This document shows positions 25,559 to 34,590 of a stretch of DNA of 64,000 nt, in pieces. The position numbers were made by a program, and so were the translations under genes. The notes below the pieces were generated by a model. It did no database searches. It had not been told where the DNA came from and worked only from the letters and a program-made list of their open reading frames with translations. Position 1 is the first letter of the stretch; every line of letters starts with the position of its first letter. Origin of the DNA: JAIVGZ01 sp964552205 (lineage in GTDB: Bacteria > Pseudomonadota > Gammaproteobacteria > Natronospirales > JAIVGZ01); the NCBI GenBank assembly GCA_964552205.1, contig CAZKFT010000006.1, positions 1 to 64,000 of the forward strand, in the 5' to 3' direction.

Positions 25559-25888
25559 ATGGGTAAGAACGAACAAAACTCCGATCACAGTCCAGAGCAC
25601 GGCATTGCCGTCGACGAGGCACGTCCAGCCGTCAAGCGCCCGCCGATGTACAAGGTGGTCTTGCTGAATGACGACTACACGCCGATGGAATTCGTGGTTG
25701 AGGTCCTGGAGCGTTTTTTCCGCATGGACCGCACCAAGGCCACGCAGGTGATGCTGCACGTACACACCCGAGGCAAGGGTGTGTGCGGTGTGTTCACCTA
25801 TGAGATTGCAGAAACCAAAGTTGCGATGGTCAACCAGTACTCGCGCGATCACCAGCACCCACTGTTGTGCACCATGGAGGAAGCCTGA
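25559..25888 (+). CDS. clpS: ATP-dependent Clp protease adapter ClpS
   Basis: Adaptor of 109 residues that delivers N-degron substrates to ClpAP. The flexible N-terminus is followed by the ClpS core with PPMYKVVLLNDDYTPMEFVV (the Asn-Asp pair of the substrate pocket) and the MLHVHTRGKGVCGVFTYEIAETK strands, with the pocket His. clpA starts directly after its stop, so the two are coupled. aat, which makes Leu/Phe N-degrons, is on the facing strand within 3 kb. Confidence 0.96.
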   Translation: MGKNEQNSDHSPEHGIAVDEARPAVKRPPMYKVVLLNDDYTPMEFVVEVLERFFRMDRTKATQVMLHVHTRGKGVCGVFTYEIAETKVAMVNQYSRDHQHPLLCTMEEA

Positions 25889-28147
25889 GTGTTGAGTCGT
25901 GAACTCGAGACTTGTCTGTCGCATGCGTTCCGTGAGGCACGCGAGCGCCGCTATGAGTTCATGACCGTCGAGCACCTGTTGCTCGCATTGCTCGACACGG
26001 CGGAAGTGAGCGAGCTGTTGAAGTCCCTGGGTGCCGACATCGATTCACTCCGGAAGGAGTTGGATGGGTTCATCGAGGAAGTGACCCCGCTGCTCGGCGC
26101 GGATGAGGACACGGATATCCAGCCGACGCTGGGTTTCCAGCGCGCACTTCAGCGTGCGGTGCACCACGTGCAGAATGCGGACAAGCGGGAAGTCACGCCG
26201 CTCAATGTCCTCGTCGCCATTTTTGCCGAGAAGGACTCCCACGCTGTCTATTTGTTGGGGCGTCAGGAAGTGTCCAGGTTGGATGTGGTGAATTACATCG
26301 CCCACGGCCTGACCCGTCTGGATGATGACATCACACCGGGTGCGGTGGAATCGGATGAGGACGGTGAGGGGCGTCAAGACCCGGGTAAGAGTGCGCTGGA
26401 GTCTTACGCCACCAACCTCAATGAACGCGCAAAGGAAGGCCGCATAGATCCGCTCATCGGTCGTGACAGCGAAATTCAACGCACGGTGCAGATTCTGTGC
26501 CGTCGGCGCAAAAACAATCCTCTTTTCGTGGGAGAAGCGGGTGTAGGCAAGACCGCACTGGCCGAAGGCCTCGCGCGCATGATTGTTGATGGAGAAGTGC
26601 CAGAGCTACTGACAAACGCCACCGTGTATTCGCTGGACCTTGGAACACTCATTGCCGGAACCAAATATCGCGGCGATTTCGAGAAGCGTTTGAAAGCAGT
26701 ACTGGCAGAGCTCAAGAAGGACCCGGACGCCATCCTGTTCATTGACGAGATCCACACCATCATTGGTGCGGGCGCGGCCTCTGGAGGCGTGATGGATGCC
26801 TCCAATCTCATCAAACCCATGCTGGCGAACGGGGAGCTACGTTGCATCGGTTCAACGACCTACCATGAATACCGTGGCGTGTTCGAGAAGGACCGCGCGC
26901 TTGCGCGGCGATTCCAGAAGATAGACATCGTTGAGCCGACCATCGAAGAGACGGTGGCCATACTCAAGGGCCTGCGGAGCAAGTTCGAGGAGCATCACAA
27001 CGTCAAGTACCCGGTAAAGGTGCTACGTGCCGCCACCGAATTGGCTGCGCGCCACATCACAGACCGATTCCTTCCGGACAAGGCCATTGATGTCATCGAT
27101 GAGGCCGGCGCGCAGATGCGTCTCCGACCGGAGAGCAAGAAGCGCAAGTCACTTTCAGTTGCCGATATCGAAGATGTGGTGTCTCGCATCGCGCGCATCC
27201 CGGCACGCCAGGTTTCGGTCTCAGACAAGGAAGCACTGCGCACCTTGGACCGTGACCTCAAACTTGTCATTTACGGTCAGGACAAGGCGGTGGACACGCT
27301 CGTCTCGGCAATCCGCATGTCGCGTTCCGGACTCGGCAACCCCGACAAGCCCATCGGCTCGTTCCTGTTTGCGGGCCCGACCGGCGTTGGTAAGACCGAA
27401 GTGACTCGGCAACTCGGCAAGATTCTCGGCATCGAGTGCCTACGTTTCGACATGTCCGAATACATGGAGAGACACACCGTTTCGCGCCTCATCGGCGCGC
27501 CGCCGGGTTATGTGGGTTTCGACCAAGGGGGGCTTCTGACCGAGGCCGCGCTGAAACACCCCCACGCTGTCGTTCTGTTGGACGAGATCGAGAAGGCGCA
27601 CCCGGAAGTGTTCAACATCCTCCTGCAGGTCATGGATCACGGCACGCTCACCGACAACAATGGTCGCAAGGCAGATTTCCGTAACATCATCCTGGTGATG
27701 ACGACCAATGCCGGCGCGCAAGATATGAGCCGCGCCTCAATCGGTTTCACCGAGCAGAGCCACATGAGCGACAGTGGTGAGGCCATCAAGAAGATGTTTG
27801 CGCCGGAGTTCCGCAACCGTCTGGATGCCATCATCCAGTTCGCGCCATTGGATGAACGCACCATCCACAGTGTGGTCGACAAGTTCCTCATAGAGCTTGA
27901 AACACAGCTGGCTGAAAAGAAGGTTGAAATCGATGTGGACGAGGATGCCCGCGCCTGGATCGCGAAGCATGGTTACGACGTGACCATGGGTGCCCGCCCT
28001 ATGGCACGCCTGATTCAGGAGCACATTCGCCGCCCGTTGGCAGAAGAGTTGCTTTTCGGAAAGCTGTCGCAAGGTGGTCTGGTCCGCGTCGGCGAGGCGG
28101 ACGACAAGTTGACCCTGGAAATCGAGTCCGCGACTGCGGAGGCCTGA
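25889..28147 (+). CDS. clpA: ATP-dependent Clp protease ATP-binding subunit ClpA
   Basis: AAA+ unfoldase of the ClpAP protease, 752 residues (E. coli 758). The N-terminal Clp_N domain (1-145) precedes two AAA+ modules with Walker A GEAGVGKTA (about 215) and GPTGVGKTE (about 495), and the GAGAASGGVMDASNLIKP segment and the GYVGFDQGG pore loop. The ClpP-docking loop IGF is seen in ASIGFTEQ. GTG 25889 directly follows the clpS stop. No base separates its stop codon from that of infA on the other strand. Confidence 0.97.
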   Translation: MLSRELETCLSHAFREARERRYEFMTVEHLLLALLDTAEVSELLKSLGADIDSLRKELDGFIEEVTPLLGADEDTDIQPTLGFQRALQRAVHHVQNADKREVTPLNVLVAIFAEKDSHAVYLLGRQEVSRLDVVNYIAHGLTRLDDDITPGAVESDEDGEGRQDPGKSALESYATNLNERAKEGRIDPLIGRDSEIQRTVQILCRRRKNNPLFVGEAGVGKTALAEGLARMIVDGEVPELLTNATVYSLDLGTLIAGTKYRGDFEKRLKAVLAELKKDPDAILFIDEIHTIIGAGAASGGVMDASNLIKPMLANGELRCIGSTTYHEYRGVFEKDRALARRFQKIDIVEPTIEETVAILKGLRSKFEEHHNVKYPVKVLRAATELAARHITDRFLPDKAIDVIDEAGAQMRLRPESKKRKSLSVADIEDVVSRIARIPARQVSVSDKEALRTLDRDLKLVIYGQDKAVDTLVSAIRMSRSGLGNPDKPIGSFLFAGPTGVGKTEVTRQLGKILGIECLRFDMSEYMERHTVSRLIGAPPGYVGFDQGGLLTEAALKHPHAVVLLDEIEKAHPEVFNILLQVMDHGTLTDNNGRKADFRNIILVMTTNAGAQDMSRASIGFTEQSHMSDSGEAIKKMFAPEFRNRLDAIIQFAPLDERTIHSVVDKFLIELETQLAEKKVEIDVDEDARAWIAKHGYDVTMGARPMARLIQEHIRRPLAEELLFGKLSQGGLVRVGEADDKLTLEIESATAEA

Positions 28148-28366
28148 TCAGCGACCCCTGAAAGTGATGCGGCCCTTGCTGAGGTCGTACGGGGTGAGCT
28201 GCACGGTGACACGATCACCAGTGAGGATGCGGATGTAGTGCTTGCGCATCTTTCCGGAGATGTGTGCGGTCACTACGTGACCGTTGTCCAGCGTGACGCG
28301 GAACATGGTATTGGGCAGGGTCTCGGAGACCGTGCCTTCCATTTCAATGTGATCTTCTTTCGGCAT
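28148..28366 (-). CDS. infA: Translation initiation factor IF-1
   Basis: A 72-residue S1/OB-fold protein, MPKEDHIEMEGTVSETLPNTMFRV at the N-terminus and GDRVTVQLTPYDLSKGRITFR at the end, essentially diagnostic for IF-1. It lies 32 bases downstream of aat and tail-to-tail with clpA, the same arrangement as in E. coli except that the tRNA-Ser found between infA and aat there is absent here. Confidence 0.98.
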   Translation of the reverse strand: MPKEDHIEMEGTVSETLPNTMFRVTLDNGHVVTAHISGKMRKHYIRILTGDRVTVQLTPYDLSKGRITFRGR

Positions 28367-28398
28367 ATGCGGCGCGGATTCTGCACCACTTCCCGGTT

Positions 28399-29058
28399 TT
28401 ATTCAACTTCTGCAGCAAGTCGCGCCAGAAAATCCGCCCTTGCCATTGGCGTGCCTCCCATGGATTCAAGGAAGGGGTTGGGCATCTGTCCGTCAATCAG
28501 GGTGAATCCATCCCGCTTCAATTCTGCGGAGATCCAGGTGAGTGCAGCCTTGGAAGCATCGTCCACGCGGCTGAACATGGACTCGCCGCAGAAGATTCTT
28601 CCCATCGCCAGACCATAAAGACCACCCACCAACTCACCTCGCAACCACACTTCCACCGAGTGGGCTTTGCCCAGCCAATGCAGTTCTCGGTAAGCGGCCT
28701 GCATCGCTGGTGTGATCCAAGTGCCCGAATTGGGGCGATCAGCGCAAGCAGAGATGACGCGGTCGAAGGCTTGGTTCATGGAGTATTCGAATCCCGCATG
28801 CTTGAGGCGTTTTCTCAACGAGCGGCCTATGTGCACTTCACACCGATCGAACACCATCCGTACCGGTGGGCACCACCACATGATGGGGTAGCCCTCATTG
28901 AACCAGGGGAAGATGCCGTGGCGATAGGCGGATATCAGGCGTTCCGGTGAGAGGTCACCGCCAATAGCGATGAGACCTTCGGGGTCGTCCAAAGCGCTGG
29001 CGGGAGGAGGCCAGGCATCCGGCGGCGACTCCGTGGTGAGGATGGTTGGCACTTTCAT
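28399..29058 (-). CDS. aat: Leucyl/phenylalanyl-tRNA-protein transferase
   Basis: Transfers Leu or Phe from tRNA to proteins with N-terminal Lys or Arg, producing N-degrons read by ClpS. Length 219 residues. Family blocks seen are FPPASALDDPEGLIAIGGDLSPERL (in part), AYRHGIFPWFNEGYPIMWW, TWITPAMQAAY, AHSVEVW and GGLYGLAMGRIFCGESMFS. The start overlaps the end of the upstream GNAT gene by four bases. Confidence 0.96.
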   Translation of the reverse strand: MKVPTILTTESPPDAWPPPASALDDPEGLIAIGGDLSPERLISAYRHGIFPWFNEGYPIMWWCPPVRMVFDRCEVHIGRSLRKRLKHAGFEYSMNQAFDRVISACADRPNSGTWITPAMQAAYRELHWLGKAHSVEVWLRGELVGGLYGLAMGRIFCGESMFSRVDDASKAALTWISAELKRDGFTLIDGQMPNPFLESMGGTPMARADFLARLAAEVE

Positions 29059-30203
29059 GTGCGATGGAACGGCAGATGATGTGCCGCCGCCTCAACATAT
29101 TGTTCGACCATCGCCCGCTCGCGCTCGCACCAGGCCTCCACAGGCACCCGTAACGAAGGTTCGGCTATCCAGTGGGCCGAGGTCGTGCGTGTGGGCTCAA
29201 AGCCACGAGCGAGCTTGTGCTCGCCCTGGGCACCTGGTTCGAAGGCATCCAGGCCCTTGGTGATGCAGTACTCGATGCCCTGATAAAAACACAACTCAAA
29301 ATGGAGACCCGGAATATCCACCTGCGCACCCCAGTAACGACCATACAGGCGACCTGCGCCCTCGAAACACAGCGCACATGCCACGGGGGATTCCCCGTCC
29401 CAGGCAAGGAAGACCTGCACCTGATCGCCGAGGCGTTCGCCGAGTAGCTCGAAACAACGGGCGTTGAGGTAAGGCGGGTTGCCTCGTAGTTGGAAGCTGC
29501 GTGCGGTGAGGGCATGAATGCGCGCCCACAGCGCCGCATCAATAGTCGATCCGGCATGTCGCCGGATCTCAAGGCCGGCATCGGCTACTTTGCGGCGTTC
29601 CTTGCGCAGGTCCTTGCGCTTGGAGGATCTGAAGGTGGCCAGAAAGTCATCAAAGTCACCGTAACCCCTGTTTCTCCAGTGGAACTGGCAGTCATTGCGA
29701 AGCAGGAAGCCTCGCTCGGCCAGCGCCGTGGCTGCATCGTCGGCCAGAAACAGGAAGTGCAGGGTGGAAACGCCCAAGCTCTTCGCTTCAGTGATGGCCG
29801 CGTCAATGAGCGCATCGCGCTCATCGCCGAGGAATCTTGGAGCGCTTACGGGTGAGTAGGGGGTGGCCGCCACCAGCTTCGGGTAATAGCGAAGGCCCAA
29901 TCTCTGCCATGCCTCCGCCCACGCCCAATCAAACACGAATTCACCAAATGAGTCGTCCTTCAGGTACAGCGGCAAGACGCCACGGTCGCCAACAATATGG
30001 TGGGGTGTCCAGCCGGTGCCGTGGCCGATGCTATGACTATCCTCCAGCGCGGAAAGGAAAGCGTGGCGGGTGAATGGATTGTCACTGCCGGCCAGCGCAT
30101 TCCAGGCCGCCACCGGTACCTCATGGATCGAGGCACAGGTACGGATTATTCGAGGCCTTCGAGCTTGTCGAGGTATTTCTCGGCATCCAGCGCGGCCATG
30201 CAA
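29055..30203 (-). CDS. GNAT family N-acetyltransferase (COG3146/DUF482)
   Basis: A protein of the FemAB-like GNAT group known as DUF482; the acceptor is unknown. Conserved segments include DNPFTRHAFLSALEDS, YPKLVAATPYSPVSAPRFL, FLATFRSSKRKDLRKERRK and FELCFYQGIEYCITKGL. The natural N-terminus should be near IIRTCASIHEVP, right at the trxB stop (about 30149), yet there is no ATG, GTG or TTG there. The coordinates use the only standard start that keeps this strand, TTG 30203, which lies 58 bases inside trxB. A GTG at 30113 would cut the first strand off. It is probably cotranscribed with trxB and aat. Confidence 0.82.
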   Translation of the reverse strand: MHGRAGCREIPRQARRPRIIRTCASIHEVPVAAWNALAGSDNPFTRHAFLSALEDSHSIGHGTGWTPHHIVGDRGVLPLYLKDDSFGEFVFDWAWAEAWQRLGLRYYPKLVAATPYSPVSAPRFLGDERDALIDAAITEAKSLGVSTLHFLFLADDAATALAERGFLLRNDCQFHWRNRGYGDFDDFLATFRSSKRKDLRKERRKVADAGLEIRRHAGSTIDAALWARIHALTARSFQLRGNPPYLNARCFELLGERLGDQVQVFLAWDGESPVACALCFEGAGRLYGRYWGAQVDIPGLHFELCFYQGIEYCITKGLDAFEPGAQGEHKLARGFEPTRTTSAHWIAEPSLRVPVEAWCERERAMVEQYVEAAAHHLPFHRT

Positions 30204-31114
30204 CCGGAACCTGCGGAAGTGACAGCCTGTCGATAGACATGGTCCATCACGTCGCCAGCTGCGAACACCCCGGGGACTGAAGTGAGTGTGGCATCGCCAT
30301 GGCGACCACTTTGCACCTTGATATAGCCGTTCTCCATATCCAGTTGTCCGTCGAAGATGGCGGTGTTGGGGGTGTGGCCGATGGCGATGAACACGCCTTG
30401 CAGGTCAACTTCCCGCGTCGCGTCATCCTCGGTGGAACGAACGCGCATCCCGGTTACGCCTGAGTCGTCACCGAGTACCTCGTCCAGAGTGTGATTCCAG
30501 AGAATCTTCACGTTCCCGTTCTCGGCCCGTTTCATGAGTTTATCCGCGAGGATTTTCTCCGAACGGAACCGGTCACGACGATGTACGACGGTGACTTCCG
30601 CGGCGATGTTGGAGAGGTAGAGCGCTTCCTCCACAGCGGTGTTGCCGCCGCCGATGACGGCGACCTTCTGGCCACGATAGAAAAAGCCGTCACAGGTTGC
30701 ACAGGCCGATACGCCCTTACCCTTGAAGGCGTCCTCACTAGGAAGTCCCAGGTAGCGGGCGGATGCACCGGTGGCGATGATCAGCGCATCGCAGGTATAG
30801 GTTCCTGAGTCACCCACGAGCGTGAACGGTTTCTCGCCCAGCTTCACCGTGTGAATGTGGTCAAATACGATTTCGGTGTCGAAGCGCTCGGCGTGCTGGC
30901 GCATCCGCTCCATCAGCCCTGGGCCCTGCAGACCCTCCACATCGCCCGGCCAGTTGTCCACATCTGTCGTGGTCATCAGCTGCCCGCCCTGTTCAATACC
31001 AGTAATCAGTACGGGTTTGAGATTCGCTCGGGCGGCATAGACGGCGGCGGTATAGCCAGCGGGACCGGACCCCAAGATGAGGAGTCGGCAATGTCGGGTG
31101 GGGGATGCGCTCAT
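30146..31114 (-). CDS. trxB: Thioredoxin-disulfide reductase
   Basis: NADPH-dependent flavoenzyme of 322 residues that reduces thioredoxin. The FAD-binding motif is LILGSGPAGYTAAVYA (12-27), the redox pair is Cys138-Ala-Thr-Cys141 (ACATCDGFFY), the NADPH motif is VIGGGNTAVEEAL and the second FAD motif is PGVFAAGDVMD. ATG 31114 is preferred to the in-frame start at 31141 because it follows a GGAG and gives the normal length. It diverges from ald. Confidence 0.97.
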   Translation of the reverse strand: MSASPTRHCRLLILGSGPAGYTAAVYAARANLKPVLITGIEQGGQLMTTTDVDNWPGDVEGLQGPGLMERMRQHAERFDTEIVFDHIHTVKLGEKPFTLVGDSGTYTCDALIIATGASARYLGLPSEDAFKGKGVSACATCDGFFYRGQKVAVIGGGNTAVEEALYLSNIAAEVTVVHRRDRFRSEKILADKLMKRAENGNVKILWNHTLDEVLGDDSGVTGMRVRSTEDDATREVDLQGVFIAIGHTPNTAIFDGQLDMENGYIKVQSGRHGDATLTSVPGVFAAGDVMDHVYRQAVTSAGSGCMAALDAEKYLDKLEGLE

Positions 31115-31115
31115 G

Positions 31116-31121
31116 TATAAT
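31116..31121 (+). promoter_or_regulatory. Candidate -10 box for ald
   Basis: A perfect TATAAT, lying just upstream of the trxB start on the opposite strand. Transcription would begin near 31128, leaving about 48 bases of leader that end in a strong AGGAGG before the ald ATG. The -35 region is poor. Confidence 0.5.
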
Positions 31122-31175
31122 CTGCTCCGGATTTCCAGCACATAAGTTTAACACTTCACCTGTTCAGGAGGCTGT

Positions 31176-32231
31176 ATGCGTATCGGTGTTCCCCGCGAAG
31201 TCAAACCGCTCGAAGGACGCGTCGGCATGACGCCCGCCGCCTGTGCTGGATTGGTCCGCGAGGGCCATGAAGTGTTCATCGAGGCTGGCGCTGGCGTGAA
31301 CAGCGGCTATGCGGACGACCATTACACCGCCGTGGGGGTCCAGATTGTCCCTGATCACGCGGCAGCCTACGAGGTTGCGGAGATGGTGGTGAAGGTCAAG
31401 GAGCCGGTAGCTGAGGACATCCAGTACCTGCGCAAGGACCACCTCCTGTTCTGCTACCTGCACCTCGCTGCTGAACCACACCTGACTCAGGCCCTCAAGG
31501 ACATTGGTCTGACAGCCGTTGCCTTTGAGACCGTCGAGGTCAACGGCCTGCTTCCGTTGCTTGCTCCCATGTCCGATATCGCGGGCCGGCTCTCCGTGCA
31601 GGTCGCCACGACGTTGTTGCACCAGATCAACGGCGGCAAGGGCATCCTGCTGGGGGGAATTCCTGCTGCCAAACGGGGCAAGGTCGTCATCATCGGCGCG
31701 GGCGTGGCCGGGTTCAACGCGGCGGTTGTGGCAGCCGGGATGGGTGCTGAAGTCATCATCTTCGACATCAACCGCGATCGTCTGGTGCAGGCCCGCGCGC
31801 TGGGACCGAACGTCACAGGCCTGTACCCGCATCCGTCGGATATCGCGGACGCCGTCCGGCAAGCAGATATTGTCATCGGCGCAGTCCTTCTGCCGGGGGC
31901 CCGTGCTCCGCACCTGGTTACCGCCGACATGGTGCGCTCCATGGAGGCCGGCTCTGTCGTGGTGGACATCTCCGTCGACCAGGGTGGGTGTGTTGAAACC
32001 ACCAAACCCACGACCTGGGACAATCCCACCTATCTGTGGGAGGGGGTCATCCATTTCACCGTCACGCATATGCCGGGCGCGGTGCCGCGTACCGCGTCCC
32101 AGGCCTTGTCGGCAGCCATCGCTCCATACGCCTCACGCCTTGCGGCGGGTGGCTGGGAAGACTTCGCACCGCTGAAAAGCGGCATAAACGTCATGGGTGG
32201 CAAAATTGTTCACCCGGCACTACTGGGATAA
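31176..32231 (+). CDS. ald: Alanine dehydrogenase
   Basis: NAD-dependent enzyme that interconverts L-alanine and pyruvate plus ammonia; 351 residues. It starts MRIGVPREVKPLEGRVGMTP with the substrate-binding Arg and Lys region, has KVKEP, the catalytic His in CYLHLAAEP, the nucleotide motif VVIIGAGVAGFNAAVVAAGMGA and SVDQGGCVET. AGGAGG seven bases before the ATG is an ideal ribosome site. In E. coli the lrp regulator occupies this position between trxB and ftsK; here there is a metabolic enzyme instead and no regulator. Confidence 0.94.
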   Translation: MRIGVPREVKPLEGRVGMTPAACAGLVREGHEVFIEAGAGVNSGYADDHYTAVGVQIVPDHAAAYEVAEMVVKVKEPVAEDIQYLRKDHLLFCYLHLAAEPHLTQALKDIGLTAVAFETVEVNGLLPLLAPMSDIAGRLSVQVATTLLHQINGGKGILLGGIPAAKRGKVVIIGAGVAGFNAAVVAAGMGAEVIIFDINRDRLVQARALGPNVTGLYPHPSDIADAVRQADIVIGAVLLPGARAPHLVTADMVRSMEAGSVVVDISVDQGGCVETTKPTTWDNPTYLWEGVIHFTVTHMPGAVPRTASQALSAAIAPYASRLAAGGWEDFAPLKSGINVMGGKIVHPALLG

Positions 32232-32240
32232 CAGGGCGTT

Positions 32241-34583
32241 TTGGCGCAGGCAACGCGAAAAAAGGAATCCACCCACGCAGCGCTGTTCGGAGCGCATCTG
32301 GGGCGTGGCCTGCGCGAGGCGTCGTTGTTCATATTCAGTGCGGCGGCACTGTATCTACTGCTGGCGCTGTTCACCTACGACGCTTCCGACCCAGGTTTCT
32401 CCCGCACTGGCACTGATGCCGAAGTCATCAATGCTGGGGGGCCGTTTGGCGCGTGGTTTGCAGACGTATTCCTCTACCTTTTCGGATATGTAGCCTACCT
32501 GCTTCCCATCATGCTGGCCTATGCGGGTTGGTTGGTGTTCAAGGGCAGGGACCCTGCACGTCGTCAGGACCGCGCCACACTGATTGGGCGGTTCTCCGGC
32601 TTCCTGCTCACCCTGTTCACGGCAACCGGTTTGTCCGGGCTGCACTTTCAGGTGGCCCCTAATGCGCTGCCTGAACAGGCCGCTGGGGGCGTGCTTGGGC
32701 GTGTCACTGGTGAGCTATTTGTCAATGTGTTCAGTTTCCACGGAGGGACACTGCTTCTGTTGGCTCTGTTCCTGGGAGGCGTCACCCTGTTCACAAGCCT
32801 CTCCTGGGTTGTCCTGGTTGATACCACGGGAAGACTCACTCTCGACCTGGTGGAGCGTACTCAGAACCGGTGGCACCGCTTCTTGTCATGGTTACGGACA
32901 CGACAAGCCAAACAGGATCGGGTGTCCGCCATCAAGGTGGAAAAAGAGAAAACCGAAAAGCGAACTCCGGTGCGTATCGAGCCGGTCATAAAGGCCATCG
33001 AACCGAGCGTTCGCGCGCAAAAAGAGCGACAGGTCCCGTTGTTTGAGACCAGTGGTCCTGGCGAGCTCCCATCGCTATCGCTGCTCGACAAACCGCCGGA
33101 GCATAAAGTGGGCTTCTCAGAAGCCGCGCTTGAAGCCATGTCACGCCAAGTAGAAATGAAGCTCAAGGACTTCGGCATCGATGTCGAAGTCGTTGCGGTC
33201 CACCCAGGACCGGTCATTACGCGGTTTGAGTTACAGCCCGCCGCAGGAGTGAAGGTCAGTCAGATATCCAACCTTGCGAAGGACTTGGCGCGCTCGCTCG
33301 CCGCTATCAGCGTGCGTGTGGTCGAGGTCATTCCTGGAAAGCCGACAGTCGGCCTCGAGCTTCCAAATGAAAGTCGGGAATTGGTGACTCTGAGTGAGAT
33401 TCTGAATTCGAAGGAATACGACGCGGAGGGTTCATCGCTCACGCTCGCGCTCGGTAAGGACATCAGCGGGTATCCAGTAGTGGCCGACCTAGGGAGGATG
33501 CCGCACCTTCTGGTCGCAGGCACAACGGGTTCTGGCAAGTCCGTGGCCATCAATGCCATGGTGTTGAGCCTTCTGTACAAGGCGACGCCAGAACAGGTCC
33601 GGCTCATCATGATTGACCCGAAGATGCTGGAGCTGAGCGTCTATGAGGGGATTCCACACCTGCTTGCGCCGGTGGTCACGGACATGAAGCAGGCTGCGAA
33701 CGCCCTGCGCTGGGCGGTCGCGGAAATGGACCGCCGCTACCAGCTCATGTCGGCGCTGGGTGTTCGGAACATCTCGGGCTTCAACCGCAAACTGAAGGAT
33801 GCTGCCGCCAAGGGCGAGCCGATTCGCGACCCGCTCTTCAAAGTGCCTCCGCCATTCGGTCTTGAGGATGACGAGCCACTTCCAGAGGCCCCGGAACTTG
33901 AACCATTGCCGTTCATCGTGGTCATAGTGGACGAGCTTGCAGACATGATGATGGTGGTTGGGAAGAAGGTCGAGGAGTTGATTGCACGGTTGGCCCAGAA
34001 AGCACGTGCCTCCGGAATCCACCTTATCCTCGCAACCCAGCGGCCATCGGTGGATGTCATCACAGGCCTGATCAAGGCCAACATCCCAACACGAATCGCC
34101 TTCCAGGTGTCATCGCGAATTGATTCGCGGACCATCCTGGACCAGCAGGGCGCAGAGCAGCTACTTGGCCATGGCGACATGCTATACCTGCCGCCAGGCA
34201 CTGGTTTACCGCAACGCGTTCACGGGGCGTTCGTGTCGGATGCCGAAGTCCATCGCGTAGCGAACGACTTGCGTAAGCAGGGCGAGCCTTCGTACCTAGA
34301 CGAGATACTTGATGGACCGTCTGGCAACGGAAGTGGAAGTGCTGACGCGATGTTGTACGGTGGCGATGACGAGGCAGGAGAGCAGGACGCCCTATACGAT
34401 CAGGCGGTCAGAATAGTGACGGAGACGCGCAAAGCATCGATTTCAGGCGTACAGCGCAGGCTCAAGATTGGTTACAACCGCGCGGCGCGAATGATTGAGG
34501 AAATGGAAGCGACAGGTGTGGTAGGCCCGCTGCAATCGAACGGCACCCGCGAGGTACTGGCGCCGCCCCCACCCAAGGACTGA
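32241..34583 (+). CDS. ftsK: DNA translocase FtsK
   Basis: Septal DNA pump for chromosome dimer resolution, 780 residues. The N-terminal membrane domain has four helices (about 30-50, 75-95, 120-140, 160-195), a short linker (225-290), the RecA-like motor with Walker A GTTGSGKSVA and Walker B PFIVVIVDELADMMMV, and the C-terminal gamma winged helix (about 715-775, ALYDQAVRIV...GYNRAARMIE). The linker is far shorter than the E. coli one, as in many other bacteria. The start is a TTG at 32241 after AGGG; no ATG is near. Confidence 0.96.
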   Translation: MAQATRKKESTHAALFGAHLGRGLREASLFIFSAAALYLLLALFTYDASDPGFSRTGTDAEVINAGGPFGAWFADVFLYLFGYVAYLLPIMLAYAGWLVFKGRDPARRQDRATLIGRFSGFLLTLFTATGLSGLHFQVAPNALPEQAAGGVLGRVTGELFVNVFSFHGGTLLLLALFLGGVTLFTSLSWVVLVDTTGRLTLDLVERTQNRWHRFLSWLRTRQAKQDRVSAIKVEKEKTEKRTPVRIEPVIKAIEPSVRAQKERQVPLFETSGPGELPSLSLLDKPPEHKVGFSEAALEAMSRQVEMKLKDFGIDVEVVAVHPGPVITRFELQPAAGVKVSQISNLAKDLARSLAAISVRVVEVIPGKPTVGLELPNESRELVTLSEILNSKEYDAEGSSLTLALGKDISGYPVVADLGRMPHLLVAGTTGSGKSVAINAMVLSLLYKATPEQVRLIMIDPKMLELSVYEGIPHLLAPVVTDMKQAANALRWAVAEMDRRYQLMSALGVRNISGFNRKLKDAAAKGEPIRDPLFKVPPPFGLEDDEPLPEAPELEPLPFIVVIVDELADMMMVVGKKVEELIARLAQKARASGIHLILATQRPSVDVITGLIKANIPTRIAFQVSSRIDSRTILDQQGAEQLLGHGDMLYLPPGTGLPQRVHGAFVSDAEVHRVANDLRKQGEPSYLDEILDGPSGNGSGSADAMLYGGDDEAGEQDALYDQAVRIVTETRKASISGVQRRLKIGYNRAARMIEEMEATGVVGPLQSNGTREVLAPPPPKD

Positions 34584-34590
34584 GGTATAC

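Noticed and set aside
31164..32069. 301-codon minus-strand frame opposite ald
   Set aside because: Shadow of ald; no domain and unusual composition.
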